Below are positions 44,818-53,142 of a stretch of DNA of 64,000 nucleotides, piece by piece. The position numbers and the translations under genes are program-made. Under the pieces are notes generated by a model. The model was not told the origin of the DNA. It was given only the letters and a program-made list of their open reading frames with translations, and ran no database searches. This DNA comes from Accumulibacter phosphatis (GTDB lineage: Bacteria > Pseudomonadota > Gammaproteobacteria > Burkholderiales > Rhodocyclaceae), in contig NC_013194.1 of assembly GCF_000024165.1 (NCBI RefSeq), positions 3,658,001 through 3,722,000 on the forward strand. Direction: 5' to 3'. Within the stretch, counting starts at the first letter, position 1. The number at the start of each line of letters is the position of its first letter.

Positions 44818-45346
44818 GCGTCAATCGCGACGGGCCCGCGGGGCCGCTGGAAATGCATCCCCAATCGCCTGCCAGGCAGCCCCGCCGCACGTACTGGTGA
44901 AACGACGACCACGGCCAGTCCTTGACTCGCTCCACCAGGCCGTGTTTCACCGGGTTGAAGTGGATGTACTCGACATGCGCGGCGAGGTCGGCCTCGTCGC
45001 GTACGGTGTGTTCCCAGAAACGTCTCTGCCACAAGTCGTATTCGCCCTTGTCGTTGCGCGCCAGCGGTAGGCCGCTGGTGACAAGTTCGCGTGTAAGACC
45101 TGCCTTGATCGCCCGCCAGCGGCCGGAGTAGTCGGCGTCGCCCGCCGGCAAGGTCCAGATCGCGTGCAAGTGGTCGGGCAATACCACCATCGCCACGATC
45201 GCGAACGGCCGCGCCGTCTGGACTCGCCGAAGCACCGATCGCAGGAGGTCAACGTGATCCGTCAACACCCGTGCACGGCGGTCGGCCAGTGTCACGGTAA
45301 AGAAGCAGGTCCCACCCTCGAGCCTGATGCGCCGGTAATGCACCAT
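44810..45346 (-). CDS. REP-associated tyrosine transposase (RAYT, Y1/HUH family)
   Basis: 178 residues. MVHYRRIRLEGGTCFFTVTL at the start, metal-binding HUH motif LPDHLHAIWTLP, and catalytic Tyr in VEYIHFNPVKHGL, followed by DWPWSSFHQYVRRG. RAYTs bind and cut REP hairpins at a GTAG-type tetranucleotide. Here REP units flank it on both sides (44375-44817 and 45407-45495), and its stop codon TAG (44810-44812, minus strand) is part of the GTAG of the adjacent REP. Confidence 0.92.
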   Translation of the reverse strand: MVHYRRIRLEGGTCFFTVTLADRRARVLTDHVDLLRSVLRRVQTARPFAIVAMVVLPDHLHAIWTLPAGDADYSGRWRAIKAGLTRELVTSGLPLARNDKGEYDLWQRRFWEHTVRDEADLAAHVEYIHFNPVKHGLVERVKDWPWSSFHQYVRRGCLAGDWGCISSGPAGPSRLTPE

Positions 45347-45406
45347 TCGCGACCCCTCTCTCTATCGACCTGCCCCATGCGCCCGGCCCGCCTGACCCGT
45401 AGCCCC

Positions 45407-45495
45407 GTAGCCCGGATGCAGCGCCAGCGGAATCCGGGGCCCGCGAGGCGCTTCGGTGTGTTTCCCCGGATTTCATTGCATTCCATCCGGGCTAC
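45407..45495. repeat. REP/BIME unit upstream of the RAYT gene
   Basis: GTAGCCCGGATGCAGCGCC at 45407 with its ATCCGGGG partner, and an opposing CCCCGGATTTCATTGCATT with ATCCGGGCTAC ending at 45495. The whole unit is bounded by GTAG and CTAC. It is the same family as the downstream array, in inverted pairing, completing a REP-RAYT-REP arrangement. Confidence 0.88.
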
Positions 45496-45528
45496 GGTCA
45501 TCGCCACCAGCCATTGGTGTTTTCATCG

Positions 45529-46704
45529 TCATGGTAACGCCGCCAGCGCCGCCTTGACCCAGGCGAAGCCCACCCTCTCCTGCTCCAGGCGCAGGTTCCT
45601 GCGCAGGCGGTTGTCGCGCAGGTCGTCGTAGAGGGCGCTCTCCGTTGGCGAGAGCCGCGGCAGGTCGCGCAGCGTCTGCTTGTCCTCCTCGCCCCACAGC
45701 GACTCGAAGGCCAGCAAGGTCGCGCGATCCATCAGGAAGGAATCGACATGCTCGAACTGCGCGCGCAACTGGTCGAGAATCGCGAAGCCGTGCGTATCGA
45801 TGTCACCCCAGTAATGGAGGCGGCAGCGCGACAGCCAGCGCGCTTCGCTGAGCAGCTCGAAACCGTAGCCGGCGCCGAAAATGATCAGACTGTCGGTGAC
45901 CTCGGGGAAAGCCAGGAAATTGACCTCGTTCTCGGTGATGAAGACGCGTGACACGCCGGGATCGAGGCGGGCAAAGCTGCGCGCATCGAGCGTGAGGTCC
46001 TGTTCGGGATCGCCGGGCAACAAGGCGTGCTCGCGGTCGAGAATGCGGAAACGGAGGCGCGCCGGCTTTTCCCGAAAGCCGTAGCGTCGGGCAAACTGGC
46101 TCGCTCCCGCAGCCGAAAGGACAACGGCCTCGGCCGGCAGGACGAGATCGAGCAACTCGCCGAGGACGCCGCGATGCGCCTCGATGAACTTGCTGTGCAC
46201 GCCGGGGACGTCCACCTGCCGCAGGTACACGCCGGGCCGCGGATGCGCGTGCACCCAGGCAACGATGTCGAGCAGCCGACCCCAGGCGTCGGCAAGTTCC
46301 AGCGCGCGCAGCGGCCGTCTCGCCAGCCAGTCGAGCAATGCCGGCTGGCGCAGGCGCGTCAGATCGAGCAGCGCCCCGAAGCGACTGGCGTCGCGCCGCT
46401 TGCCGATCAGTGCCAGAGCGTCGTCGAGGCTGTCGACCCAGGCTTCCTGCGGCACGGCATTGGTGCCGAACAGGCGATGCCTGAACTCGCGCAACTCGAC
46501 CCGGCAGTGCGCCATCGCCTGCAGTTCGCCGATCCACGCACGCAGTTCGTTGAAACGCTCGCTCATCTCGGCCGAGGTCGGCCCCTTGAGCAGCAGGCGG
46601 CGAGGGAAGAGCGACTCGCCGGTCACCACGCTGGCCAGCAATTCTCCGCGATCCCACAGCCTTTGCACCTGGGCGCGCAGGCCGGCAGGCCGGGTCCAGC
46701 TCAT
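45529..46704 (-). CDS. jetD: Wadjet anti-plasmid protein JetD (DUF3322/DUF2220)
   Basis: 391 residues. The N-terminal DUF3322 region (LRAQVQRLWDRGELLASVV, LFPRRLLLKGPTSAEMSERF) and C-terminal DUF2220 region with a Toprim-like core: FITENEVNFLAFP with the first Glu, IIFGAGYGFELL and YWGDIDTHGFAILDQLR with the acidic DxD. JetD is the nuclease subunit that cleaves circular DNA sensed by the JetABC SMC complex. Its ATG overlaps the jetC stop (ATGA). Confidence 0.93.
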   Translation of the reverse strand: MSWTRPAGLRAQVQRLWDRGELLASVVTGESLFPRRLLLKGPTSAEMSERFNELRAWIGELQAMAHCRVELREFRHRLFGTNAVPQEAWVDSLDDALALIGKRRDASRFGALLDLTRLRQPALLDWLARRPLRALELADAWGRLLDIVAWVHAHPRPGVYLRQVDVPGVHSKFIEAHRGVLGELLDLVLPAEAVVLSAAGASQFARRYGFREKPARLRFRILDREHALLPGDPEQDLTLDARSFARLDPGVSRVFITENEVNFLAFPEVTDSLIIFGAGYGFELLSEARWLSRCRLHYWGDIDTHGFAILDQLRAQFEHVDSFLMDRATLLAFESLWGEEDKQTLRDLPRLSPTESALYDDLRDNRLRRNLRLEQERVGFAWVKAALAALP

Positions 46705-49700
46705 CCGGCTGCCCGCGCCTTCTCGGCGTGGTACTCCTCGATCGACAGATTGCGCAGCTTCGAGGTGCGGCCTTCCTCGTTATGAACGAAGCCGACGCTG
46801 GCGACGAAGGGTTCGATGATGTGGATTTTCTGCAAGGGGGTGACGATCAGCAATTGCAGGTTGAGCTGGGCGAACAGCCGCAGCCCGTACTGCGCCGACT
46901 CGTCCGAGCCACGCCCGAAAGCCTCGTCGATGACGACGAAGCGGAAGGAACGCGAACGCACGGCGCCCCATTCGAGGCCGAACTGATACGCCAGACTGGC
47001 CGCCAGGATGGTGTAGGCCAGCTTCTCCTTCTGACCGCCCGACTTGCCGCCCGAGTCGGAGTAGTGCTCGTGCTCGCTGTCGTCCTCGCGCCAGCGCTCG
47101 CTGGCAGCGAAGACGAACCAGTAGCGGACGTCGGTGACCTTGGCCGTCCAGCGGCGGTCCTGCTCGGAGAGTCCCTCGCGGCCACGCAGCCGTTCGATGA
47201 TCCGGCGCACCTGCAGGAACTTCGCTTCCGAGTATTGCGCGTCTTCCGAACCGGTCATCGCGCCTTCGGTGCACGCGCGCAACTCGCCCTGGAAATCGCG
47301 GATGTCGGCGTCCGGCGTCGCCTGCGCTTCGAGAGCGATGTAGCGGCCGGGGTTGTAGTCGATCTGGGTAAGCGAGCCGTTGATGCGGCCGATGCGCTCG
47401 CGGATCGTTTCGCGCCACATCGCCAGTTGCGCGTTGAAGTTGGCCACCTCGCGGATGGTGTTCTCGTTGAGCAACTCCTTGAAACGCACTTCGAAGCGCG
47501 GCAGGTCGTCGGCCTGCAGCTTGTCGAGCATCGCCCGGTACTCGCCGATCGCCGCGATGGCGACGTCGACTTCCTGGGCGTCAAGCGGAAAGACGAGGCA
47601 ATAGGCGCGCATCGCGTCGATGATCCGGTCGCGCAGCGTCCGCAACTTGTCGTCGCAGGCATCGATCCGCTTCTGGAACCAGTCGCGCATCTCGCGCTCG
47701 CGGTTCTCGCACGACTCGACGGTCAGTTGATGCTCACCGAGTGCCTCGGCGCGCATCTCCCCGAGTCGGACGAAATGTGCGGTATCCTGCGCCGCCTCGC
47801 TGACCAGCGCCAGCGTTTGCTGACGCAAAGCCTCGGCGGCCTCGCGCCTGGCCTGCGTCGCGCCGAGGTCGCGGGTCTTCTCGGCAAGCGCCGCCTCGGT
47901 CTGGGCGAGGTCAGCCTGCAGGCGGGTCAGGCGAACGGCGAGGTTCTGCAGCACGTCGGAGGTCGCTTCGAGGAGTCGCTTTTCCTCCGCCAGCTTGGCC
48001 ACCTCGCTGGCCAGCGACTGCCAGTCGAGTTCCTGGAAGTCGCCGTACTCGTCGAGCTTCGACAGTGCCGTCAGCCGTTCCTTGAGCGCATTCTGCTCGG
48101 CAAGGATCTTGCCGATGCGGCCGCCCAGCTCGGCCAGCCGTAGCTCGAGGGCCCGCGCCTTGGCTTCGAGGGCGTCGATCTTCGCCGCATTGGTCCACCC
48201 CAGGACGTAGCGACTGCGGTCGTCGAGCCGATGGCGGTCGTCCTTCTCGTGCCGTTCGCCGGGGGCCTTGATCTGGCCAGCACGCGTGATCGCCCGCGTC
48301 TCGCGCCGGAACTGCTCCTGCGTCGCGCAGCAGGCGACGTCGAAACGGTGCGACAGCTCGCGTTCGAGCCAGTCGTAGCAGGCCGAGTCGGGCTTGACGG
48401 CCAGTTTGCGGACCAGCGAATCCCGGTGCAGACTGGCCATCTCGTTGCGCGCACTGTGCCGCACCCGGAAGTACACCAGGCGGCCGCGGAGCTGGGTCTT
48501 GTCGACCCACTCGGCGACCTTCGCGTAATCGTCATCGGGAACCAGCAGCGACAGGCCGAAGTTGCGCAGCAGACGTTCGGCAGCGCCCTCCCAGTCGCGC
48601 TCTTCGTCGCGCACCTGCAGCAGTTCGCCGGCAAAGGGCATCCGCTCTTCGGGCAGCGACAGGGCCTTGGCGAGGGCCGAGCGCATCAGAATCTGCTCGG
48701 CCGGAATATTGCTGCGCCTGGCCTTCAGGCTGCTGATCTCGGCCGACAGCTCGGCGTGTTCCTGCTTGCCCTGGCGCAGGCTGACGCCCAGTTCGGTGAG
48801 GTCGTTCTGCAGGCTGGCTTCGCGTCCGCGCGCCGTTTCGGCGAGCGCCGCCAGGCGCTGTCGCTGGTCGAGGAAAGCGGCCTCGTCCTCGGCCGCCTCC
48901 TCGCCGATGGCGTGCAGCAGATCGGCACGCCGCTGCGCCCGGCGCGCACGCACCTGGCGCTCGTTTTCCAACCGGCGGATCTCGGCCGCCAGGCGCTCCA
49001 GCCGATCGCCGCCGTTCTCGGCGATGTGGCGGCGAAGCTCCGCCTCCTCGACGCGCTGCGCGTCACGCTGATCGGCGTGGCGCCGGAGTTGCGCGTCCTG
49101 CCGCCGCCACTCCTCCGCCAATCCGGCGAGCCGCTTGTCGAGCAGGCCGACCTTGAGACCCGCGAAATAGGGCTTGAGCGCTTCCCGGCAGGCGCGCAGT
49201 TCCTCGACCTGAGCGACCACCGCCGCATGCCGCTCGCCGTCGGCCACCAGCGGCGTGAGCATGGCTACCTGGCGCTTGGCCTTCAATACCGCCTCGTGGG
49301 CGCGGTTGAGGTCGTCGAAGTGGCCGATCAGCGCGGTGATGCGCGGCGCCACGTCGAAAGGCTCGAGCATGTGGCTACGCACGAAGTCGGTGAGGTTGCC
49401 GACCGACTTCATCGACACCGTCTGGTGGAAGAGGTCGAGCGCCTGCTCGTTGTCGATGCCGAAGCGCCGCCGGAACCAGGCGCCGTACGGCGGAAAGCTG
49501 TCGAAGAGATCATTGCCCGGTCGCCGCAGCCGCTTGCGCAGCGCGCCGATGTCGCTGCCGAAATGGGCAAAATCGCCGGCAATCGACAGGTCGCGTTCGG
49601 CGGCAAGGAAGAAGCGGGCCGGCTGCCCTTGCGCATCCTTGATCCAGAAGACCTGCGCCAGCGTGACCGTCTGGTCGTAGCCGGCGTTGTGGAAGACGCC

Positions 49701-50069
49701 GAGGATCACCGAGTAGTTGTTGTGGTCGCGCAGTGCCACCGGCCGCGCCGTGCCGCTGATCTCGTTGCGCTCGGACTTGTAGTGGCCAAGCACGTAGGAG
49801 CGCAGCGTGCGCTCGCGGCTGTCGGCACCGGCAGCCTTGTTGTAGGCGATGCGTTGCGCCGGCACGAGCAGCGTCGTCACCGCATCGACCAGGGTCGACT
49901 TGCCCGAGCCGATGTCGCCGGTCAGCAGTGCATTCTTGCCTTCCGGATGGAGCGTCCAGACGCGGCCATCGAAGGTTCCCCAGTTGAACACTTCGAGGCG
50001 CTGCAGCCGGAAGCCGGAGAGCGTATCGTCGGCGACGAAGTCGAGACCGAGGCTCTGCGGATCATTCAT
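46701..50069 (-). CDS. jetC: Wadjet SMC-like ATPase JetC
   Basis: 1122 residues. MukB/SbcC-like: Walker A LLTGDIGSGKSTLVDAVTTL (K57), a long coiled-coil middle (~270-800, with many Arg/Glu/Leu heptads such as LAAEIRRLENERQVRARRAQ), then signature GGKSGGQKEKLAYTIL and Walker B FRFVVIDEAFGRGSDES near the C-terminus. It is the loop-extruding motor of Wadjet. Overlaps jetB by 8 bp and jetD by 4 bp, so the three are translationally coupled. Confidence 0.95.
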   Translation of the reverse strand: MNDPQSLGLDFVADDTLSGFRLQRLEVFNWGTFDGRVWTLHPEGKNALLTGDIGSGKSTLVDAVTTLLVPAQRIAYNKAAGADSRERTLRSYVLGHYKSERNEISGTARPVALRDHNNYSVILGVFHNAGYDQTVTLAQVFWIKDAQGQPARFFLAAERDLSIAGDFAHFGSDIGALRKRLRRPGNDLFDSFPPYGAWFRRRFGIDNEQALDLFHQTVSMKSVGNLTDFVRSHMLEPFDVAPRITALIGHFDDLNRAHEAVLKAKRQVAMLTPLVADGERHAAVVAQVEELRACREALKPYFAGLKVGLLDKRLAGLAEEWRRQDAQLRRHADQRDAQRVEEAELRRHIAENGGDRLERLAAEIRRLENERQVRARRAQRRADLLHAIGEEAAEDEAAFLDQRQRLAALAETARGREASLQNDLTELGVSLRQGKQEHAELSAEISSLKARRSNIPAEQILMRSALAKALSLPEERMPFAGELLQVRDEERDWEGAAERLLRNFGLSLLVPDDDYAKVAEWVDKTQLRGRLVYFRVRHSARNEMASLHRDSLVRKLAVKPDSACYDWLERELSHRFDVACCATQEQFRRETRAITRAGQIKAPGERHEKDDRHRLDDRSRYVLGWTNAAKIDALEAKARALELRLAELGGRIGKILAEQNALKERLTALSKLDEYGDFQELDWQSLASEVAKLAEEKRLLEATSDVLQNLAVRLTRLQADLAQTEAALAEKTRDLGATQARREAAEALRQQTLALVSEAAQDTAHFVRLGEMRAEALGEHQLTVESCENREREMRDWFQKRIDACDDKLRTLRDRIIDAMRAYCLVFPLDAQEVDVAIAAIGEYRAMLDKLQADDLPRFEVRFKELLNENTIREVANFNAQLAMWRETIRERIGRINGSLTQIDYNPGRYIALEAQATPDADIRDFQGELRACTEGAMTGSEDAQYSEAKFLQVRRIIERLRGREGLSEQDRRWTAKVTDVRYWFVFAASERWREDDSEHEHYSDSGGKSGGQKEKLAYTILAASLAYQFGLEWGAVRSRSFRFVVIDEAFGRGSDESAQYGLRLFAQLNLQLLIVTPLQKIHIIEPFVASVGFVHNEEGRTSKLRNLSIEEYHAEKARAAG

Positions 50070-50718
50070 CGGCTGCTTCCTGGCGTCCCGGCAACAGCGA
50101 GCGGTAGGCCGCCAGCCGCTGGTCGAACTCGGCCAGCCACTGCGCGTCGACGAAGGCCTTGAGGATTCGCCGCACCTCGACCATCGGCGGCTGGCCGTGC
50201 TCGACCTTCAGGCGGCGCAGGAAACCCAGTTCGACGACCTTGCCGAGGTAGAAGTCGATCTGATCGATCAGCCGGGCCTCATTGCTGCCTTCGCGCAGGA
50301 AGACGCGCATCAGCTCGGCGACCTCGTCGCGCGCCAGAACCAGGCGGGTGTCGCCGCCGCTGGCGTCGAACTCGGCCAGTTTCTTCCGCAGGAGCGCCAG
50401 CAACAGGCTCACCGGAAACGACAGCGGGCGCCTGGCTACCAGCCGCGGCAGCCGGGTCGCCGCGCCCTCCTCGGGTTCCGGCCGCGCGCGCAGGAAAGCA
50501 TAGCCTTCGGCCTCATCGAGGACCAGTTCGAGGTCGAGCACCGCGACATAGTCGCGCACGCGCGCCTGCAGCGTCAGCAGCGCATTCCATTGGCCGGCGT
50601 CGGCCTCCTGATAGATCACGCCCTTGAGCAGCGGGATCACCAGCGCCGACAGGTCGGGGCTGGCCATGGCCGATGTCGGTCCTGGCGATGTGTCGACTCC
50701 GACGCCCTCAATCGACAT
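50062..50718 (-). CDS. jetB: Wadjet protein JetB (DUF4194)
   Basis: 218 residues from ATG 50718; ATG 50667 (MASPDLSALVIPLLKGV) is an equally reasonable start. Contains IPLLKGVIYQEADAGQWNAL, LQARVRDYVAVLDLELVLDE, AEGYAFLR and a C-terminal winged-helix-like DFYLGKVVELGFLRRLK with VRRILKAFVDAQWLAEF. This is the DUF4194 (kite-like, MukE-related) subunit. The longer start overlaps the end of the Uma2 gene by 11 bp. Confidence 0.88.
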   Translation of the reverse strand: MSIEGVGVDTSPGPTSAMASPDLSALVIPLLKGVIYQEADAGQWNALLTLQARVRDYVAVLDLELVLDEAEGYAFLRARPEPEEGAATRLPRLVARRPLSFPVSLLLALLRKKLAEFDASGGDTRLVLARDEVAELMRVFLREGSNEARLIDQIDFYLGKVVELGFLRRLKVEHGQPPMVEVRRILKAFVDAQWLAEFDQRLAAYRSLLPGRQEAADE

Positions 50719-51268
50719 TACGAAACAAACGCTCCCATGAAATCGTCGCCTCCACGCTGACCAGTTCCAGCGTTTGGCCAGGGACGAAGTCGTGCAATTC
50801 CCATAGACCGTCTGAACCTTTGCGAAATAGCTCAAGCTGCTGCTGGTCGGGGTCGATCAGCAGGTATTCCTTCAGGGGCGCCAGGCGACGGTAGGCGATG
50901 AACTTGTCGCCGCGATCGTAGGCGGCGGTAGATGGGGAAAGGACTTCGGCGACCAGCACCGGATGGCGCATGGCCAGTTCAGCGCGATGGTCGTCCGGTT
51001 GGCAGCTCACGAAGACATCAGGGTAGAAAAAACTGCTCGTGGTGGCGATCTCGATTTTCATGTCAGCCATGTAGACGCGGTAGGGCGTGCCGAACAGGGC
51101 TTCGTCGAGTGCTGAGAACAGGTTGCCGAAAATCGTCACATGCCGTCTTGAAGCACCGCCCATGGCGAATACCTCTCCACCGACATATTCGTGCTTTTCC
51201 GGCTGAATCGTTTCCCAGCGCAGGTATTCCTCGGGACTGAGGATTGGAACTCCAACAGGTAGCGCCAT
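50708..51268 (-). CDS. Uma2-family (DUF820) PD-(D/E)XK nuclease inside the Wadjet operon
   Basis: 186 residues from ATG 51268, RBS GGAGAAAGG; an upstream frame to 51460 lacks an RBS. Uma2 core: SPEEYLRWETIQPEKHEYVG, FFYPDVFVSC with the metal-binding Asp, LVAEVLSPSTAAYDRGDKF with Glu and Lys, and LAPLKEYLLIDPDQQQLELF. The family has a restriction-endonuclease-like fold and is abundant as stand-alone genes. It sits between jetA and jetB, with 223 bp before it and an 11-bp overlap after it, and is not a standard Wadjet gene. Confidence 0.9.
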   Translation of the reverse strand: MALPVGVPILSPEEYLRWETIQPEKHEYVGGEVFAMGGASRRHVTIFGNLFSALDEALFGTPYRVYMADMKIEIATTSSFFYPDVFVSCQPDDHRAELAMRHPVLVAEVLSPSTAAYDRGDKFIAYRRLAPLKEYLLIDPDQQQLELFRKGSDGLWELHDFVPGQTLELVSVEATISWERLFRNVD

Positions 51269-51491
51269 GGCCTTTCTCCGCTGCGTGCACTCGGGCTGAC
51301 TGCAAACCCGGTCTGCCACCAGGGGCAGGCTTGCCTGTTCTTTAGCACAACACACCACTCGACACAAGCCATGCGCTCGGGTCGTGCCTGCCCAGTTGTC
51401 ATGTTGTTGAAAATTCGCCAGCAGGACCGCGTTCTTCAAGTCAACGCCCAGTTCGCTCAAGCATTGTTGACCGGGGTGAGCTTTGCCTCAT

Positions 51492-52949
51492 TCAGCGCAC
51501 GAAGATCACGCGCGGCAGCCGCGCCTGCCTGGCATAGGGCTGACCATCCGCTGTCGTCCCACTCCAGACGATCAACTCGTTCACGCCTTCATCGACCACC
51601 GACTTGAAGGAATCGCCGGCCAGATGCAGGTAGGCGACCAGCTCGGCCAGGCCGTGTTCGAGCGGCCGCGTCTCGCAAAGCTCGCGCAGGGACACCTGCG
51701 AGCGCTCCTGCAAGGCCTGCCGTATGTGGCGGACGAGTTGCGCGCGATCGACGACTACCTGCGAGAACAGGACGGCGGCGTCGACCTCGTCGTCGTCGGC
51801 CGACTCGAGCTCGAGGTCGGCGATCGACGGCTTGATCGGCGGCGAATACAACGGCCGCTCCATCGGCAGTTCGATAGCGGCGGCGGTATCGGCAATGCTC
51901 ATCACCTCACCCGCCGGCGGCGTCTCGCGCAAGGCCAGTGCCTTCGCCTCGATACCGTGCAGGATGTCCATGATGCGCCGATTTTCGAGCCACGCCTGAT
52001 CGTCGAGAAAACGCCGCAACTGCTGCGAGAGTTGCGCGACCGTGCGCTGGGTGTGCTCGCCGGCTTCGAGCCAGTCGTAATGCACGCGCCGGGTGCGCGC
52101 ATCGGGTCGTAGTTCGGCCACTGCCGGCAGCGTCAGCACCCGCTCGAGCAGCGCTGTCAGCTCGTCCTGCCGGCGGCTCGACATCAGGAAGTCCCAGAAG
52201 GCGCGGAAGCTCTTGCCCTGGTCGGAGTCGGAAATCGCATCGCGTTCGCCCATGATTTCTTCGAGCAGGGCGCCCTTGGCACCTTCCCAAAGGGCGATGC
52301 GCTCGCGCACGCGCCGGTCGAGCCGGCGGAAATTGTGCTCGACCTCGCGGAAGTCGGCGAGCAGTTCGCGCGCCATGGCGACGAACTGCTGAAAGCGATC
52401 GCGCAGCGCCGAGTCGTCGAGCAGCGGCAGGTCACCCGACAACACGCGCGCGATCTCGGCATCGATCTCGTCGCGCCGCCGGTGCAGCTCGGCGATGCGC
52501 GCCTCGGGGTCGGTTTCGCTGCCCTCGCTCATCTGCTTGAGGAGTTCGAAAAGCGTCAACAGGCGCGACTCGGTACCGACGAAGCTGCGTTCCGCGAGCG
52601 TCCCCAGCCAGGCGATCGCCTTCTCGGTCGCCGGCATCAGGTCGAAATGCGGCTCGTCCGAAGCTTGCGCGTAGAACTTGCGCAGCCAGCCCTTGTCGTT
52701 GGCCGCCCAGTCGTTGAGGTAATCGAGCGCCGATTTTGGAAACGCTTGGGCACCAAGCCGGTCGCGCAGGACGAACAGTTCGTCCTCGAGCGCCTCGGCC
52801 AGATCGGCCTGCGTGATCACCCGGACATTCGGAACGATGAACACCCGTTGCAGGAAGCTCGCCACCAGCGGCGCGTGCTCCGAGCGCAACAGGCGCCACG
52901 CCGGATGGCTCTGGCGGAGCAGTTCGAGGGTGGCGTAGTCGAGGGTCAT
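51492..52949 (-). CDS. jetA: Wadjet protein JetA (DUF3375)
   Basis: 485 residues from ATG 52949 (LDYATLELLRQSHPAWRLLR, then FLQRVFI). The upstream in-frame extension is rejected because it lacks the family start. DUF3375 features: ALDYLNDWAANDKGWLRKFY, GTESRLLTLFELLKQMSEGS, LFSQVVVDRAQLVRHIRQAL. JetA is the kleisin-like subunit bridging the JetC heads. It is the first gene of the operon; a 53-codon ORF ends in overlap with its start. Confidence 0.92.
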   Translation of the reverse strand: MTLDYATLELLRQSHPAWRLLRSEHAPLVASFLQRVFIVPNVRVITQADLAEALEDELFVLRDRLGAQAFPKSALDYLNDWAANDKGWLRKFYAQASDEPHFDLMPATEKAIAWLGTLAERSFVGTESRLLTLFELLKQMSEGSETDPEARIAELHRRRDEIDAEIARVLSGDLPLLDDSALRDRFQQFVAMARELLADFREVEHNFRRLDRRVRERIALWEGAKGALLEEIMGERDAISDSDQGKSFRAFWDFLMSSRRQDELTALLERVLTLPAVAELRPDARTRRVHYDWLEAGEHTQRTVAQLSQQLRRFLDDQAWLENRRIMDILHGIEAKALALRETPPAGEVMSIADTAAAIELPMERPLYSPPIKPSIADLELESADDDEVDAAVLFSQVVVDRAQLVRHIRQALQERSQVSLRELCETRPLEHGLAELVAYLHLAGDSFKSVVDEGVNELIVWSGTTADGQPYARQARLPRVIFVR

Positions 52950-53107
52950 GCCAGCGACGCTTCGATCCGCTCCCAGCGCTGGTCCCGGACCATCGCCAAG
53001 CGACAGCGGCCCCCGGGAAGCTCGGCGCACAGGCCGCCGCTCAAGCGATCGCCGGCAGCGGCCATCAGCGAGCGAGGCTCTGCTACTCGACAGCCGGGAC
53101 GACCCAT
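52946..53107 (-). CDS. Possible small upstream ORF overlapping the jetA start
   Basis: 53 codons from ATG 53107 (MGRPGCRVAEPRSLM) ending RDQRWERIEASLA; its TGA overlaps the jetA ATG as ATGA. No homologue is recognised. The overlap suggests coupling with jetA, but no strong RBS is seen and the frame also extends upstream without a start signal, so coding is uncertain. Confidence 0.35.
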   Translation of the reverse strand: MGRPGCRVAEPRSLMAAAGDRLSGGLCAELPGGRCRLAMVRDQRWERIEASLA

Positions 53108-53142
53108 GAACTGCGACGGGCAGGTCCTGGAGGTGAAGGTGG

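Noticed and set aside
44370..44900. Repetitive open frames on both strands in the REP array
   Set aside because: Both result from the 102-bp period being divisible by three; they have no RBS and no family features.
48231..50162. Long plus-strand frame opposite jetC
   Set aside because: Antisense shadow of jetC with no recognisable domain.
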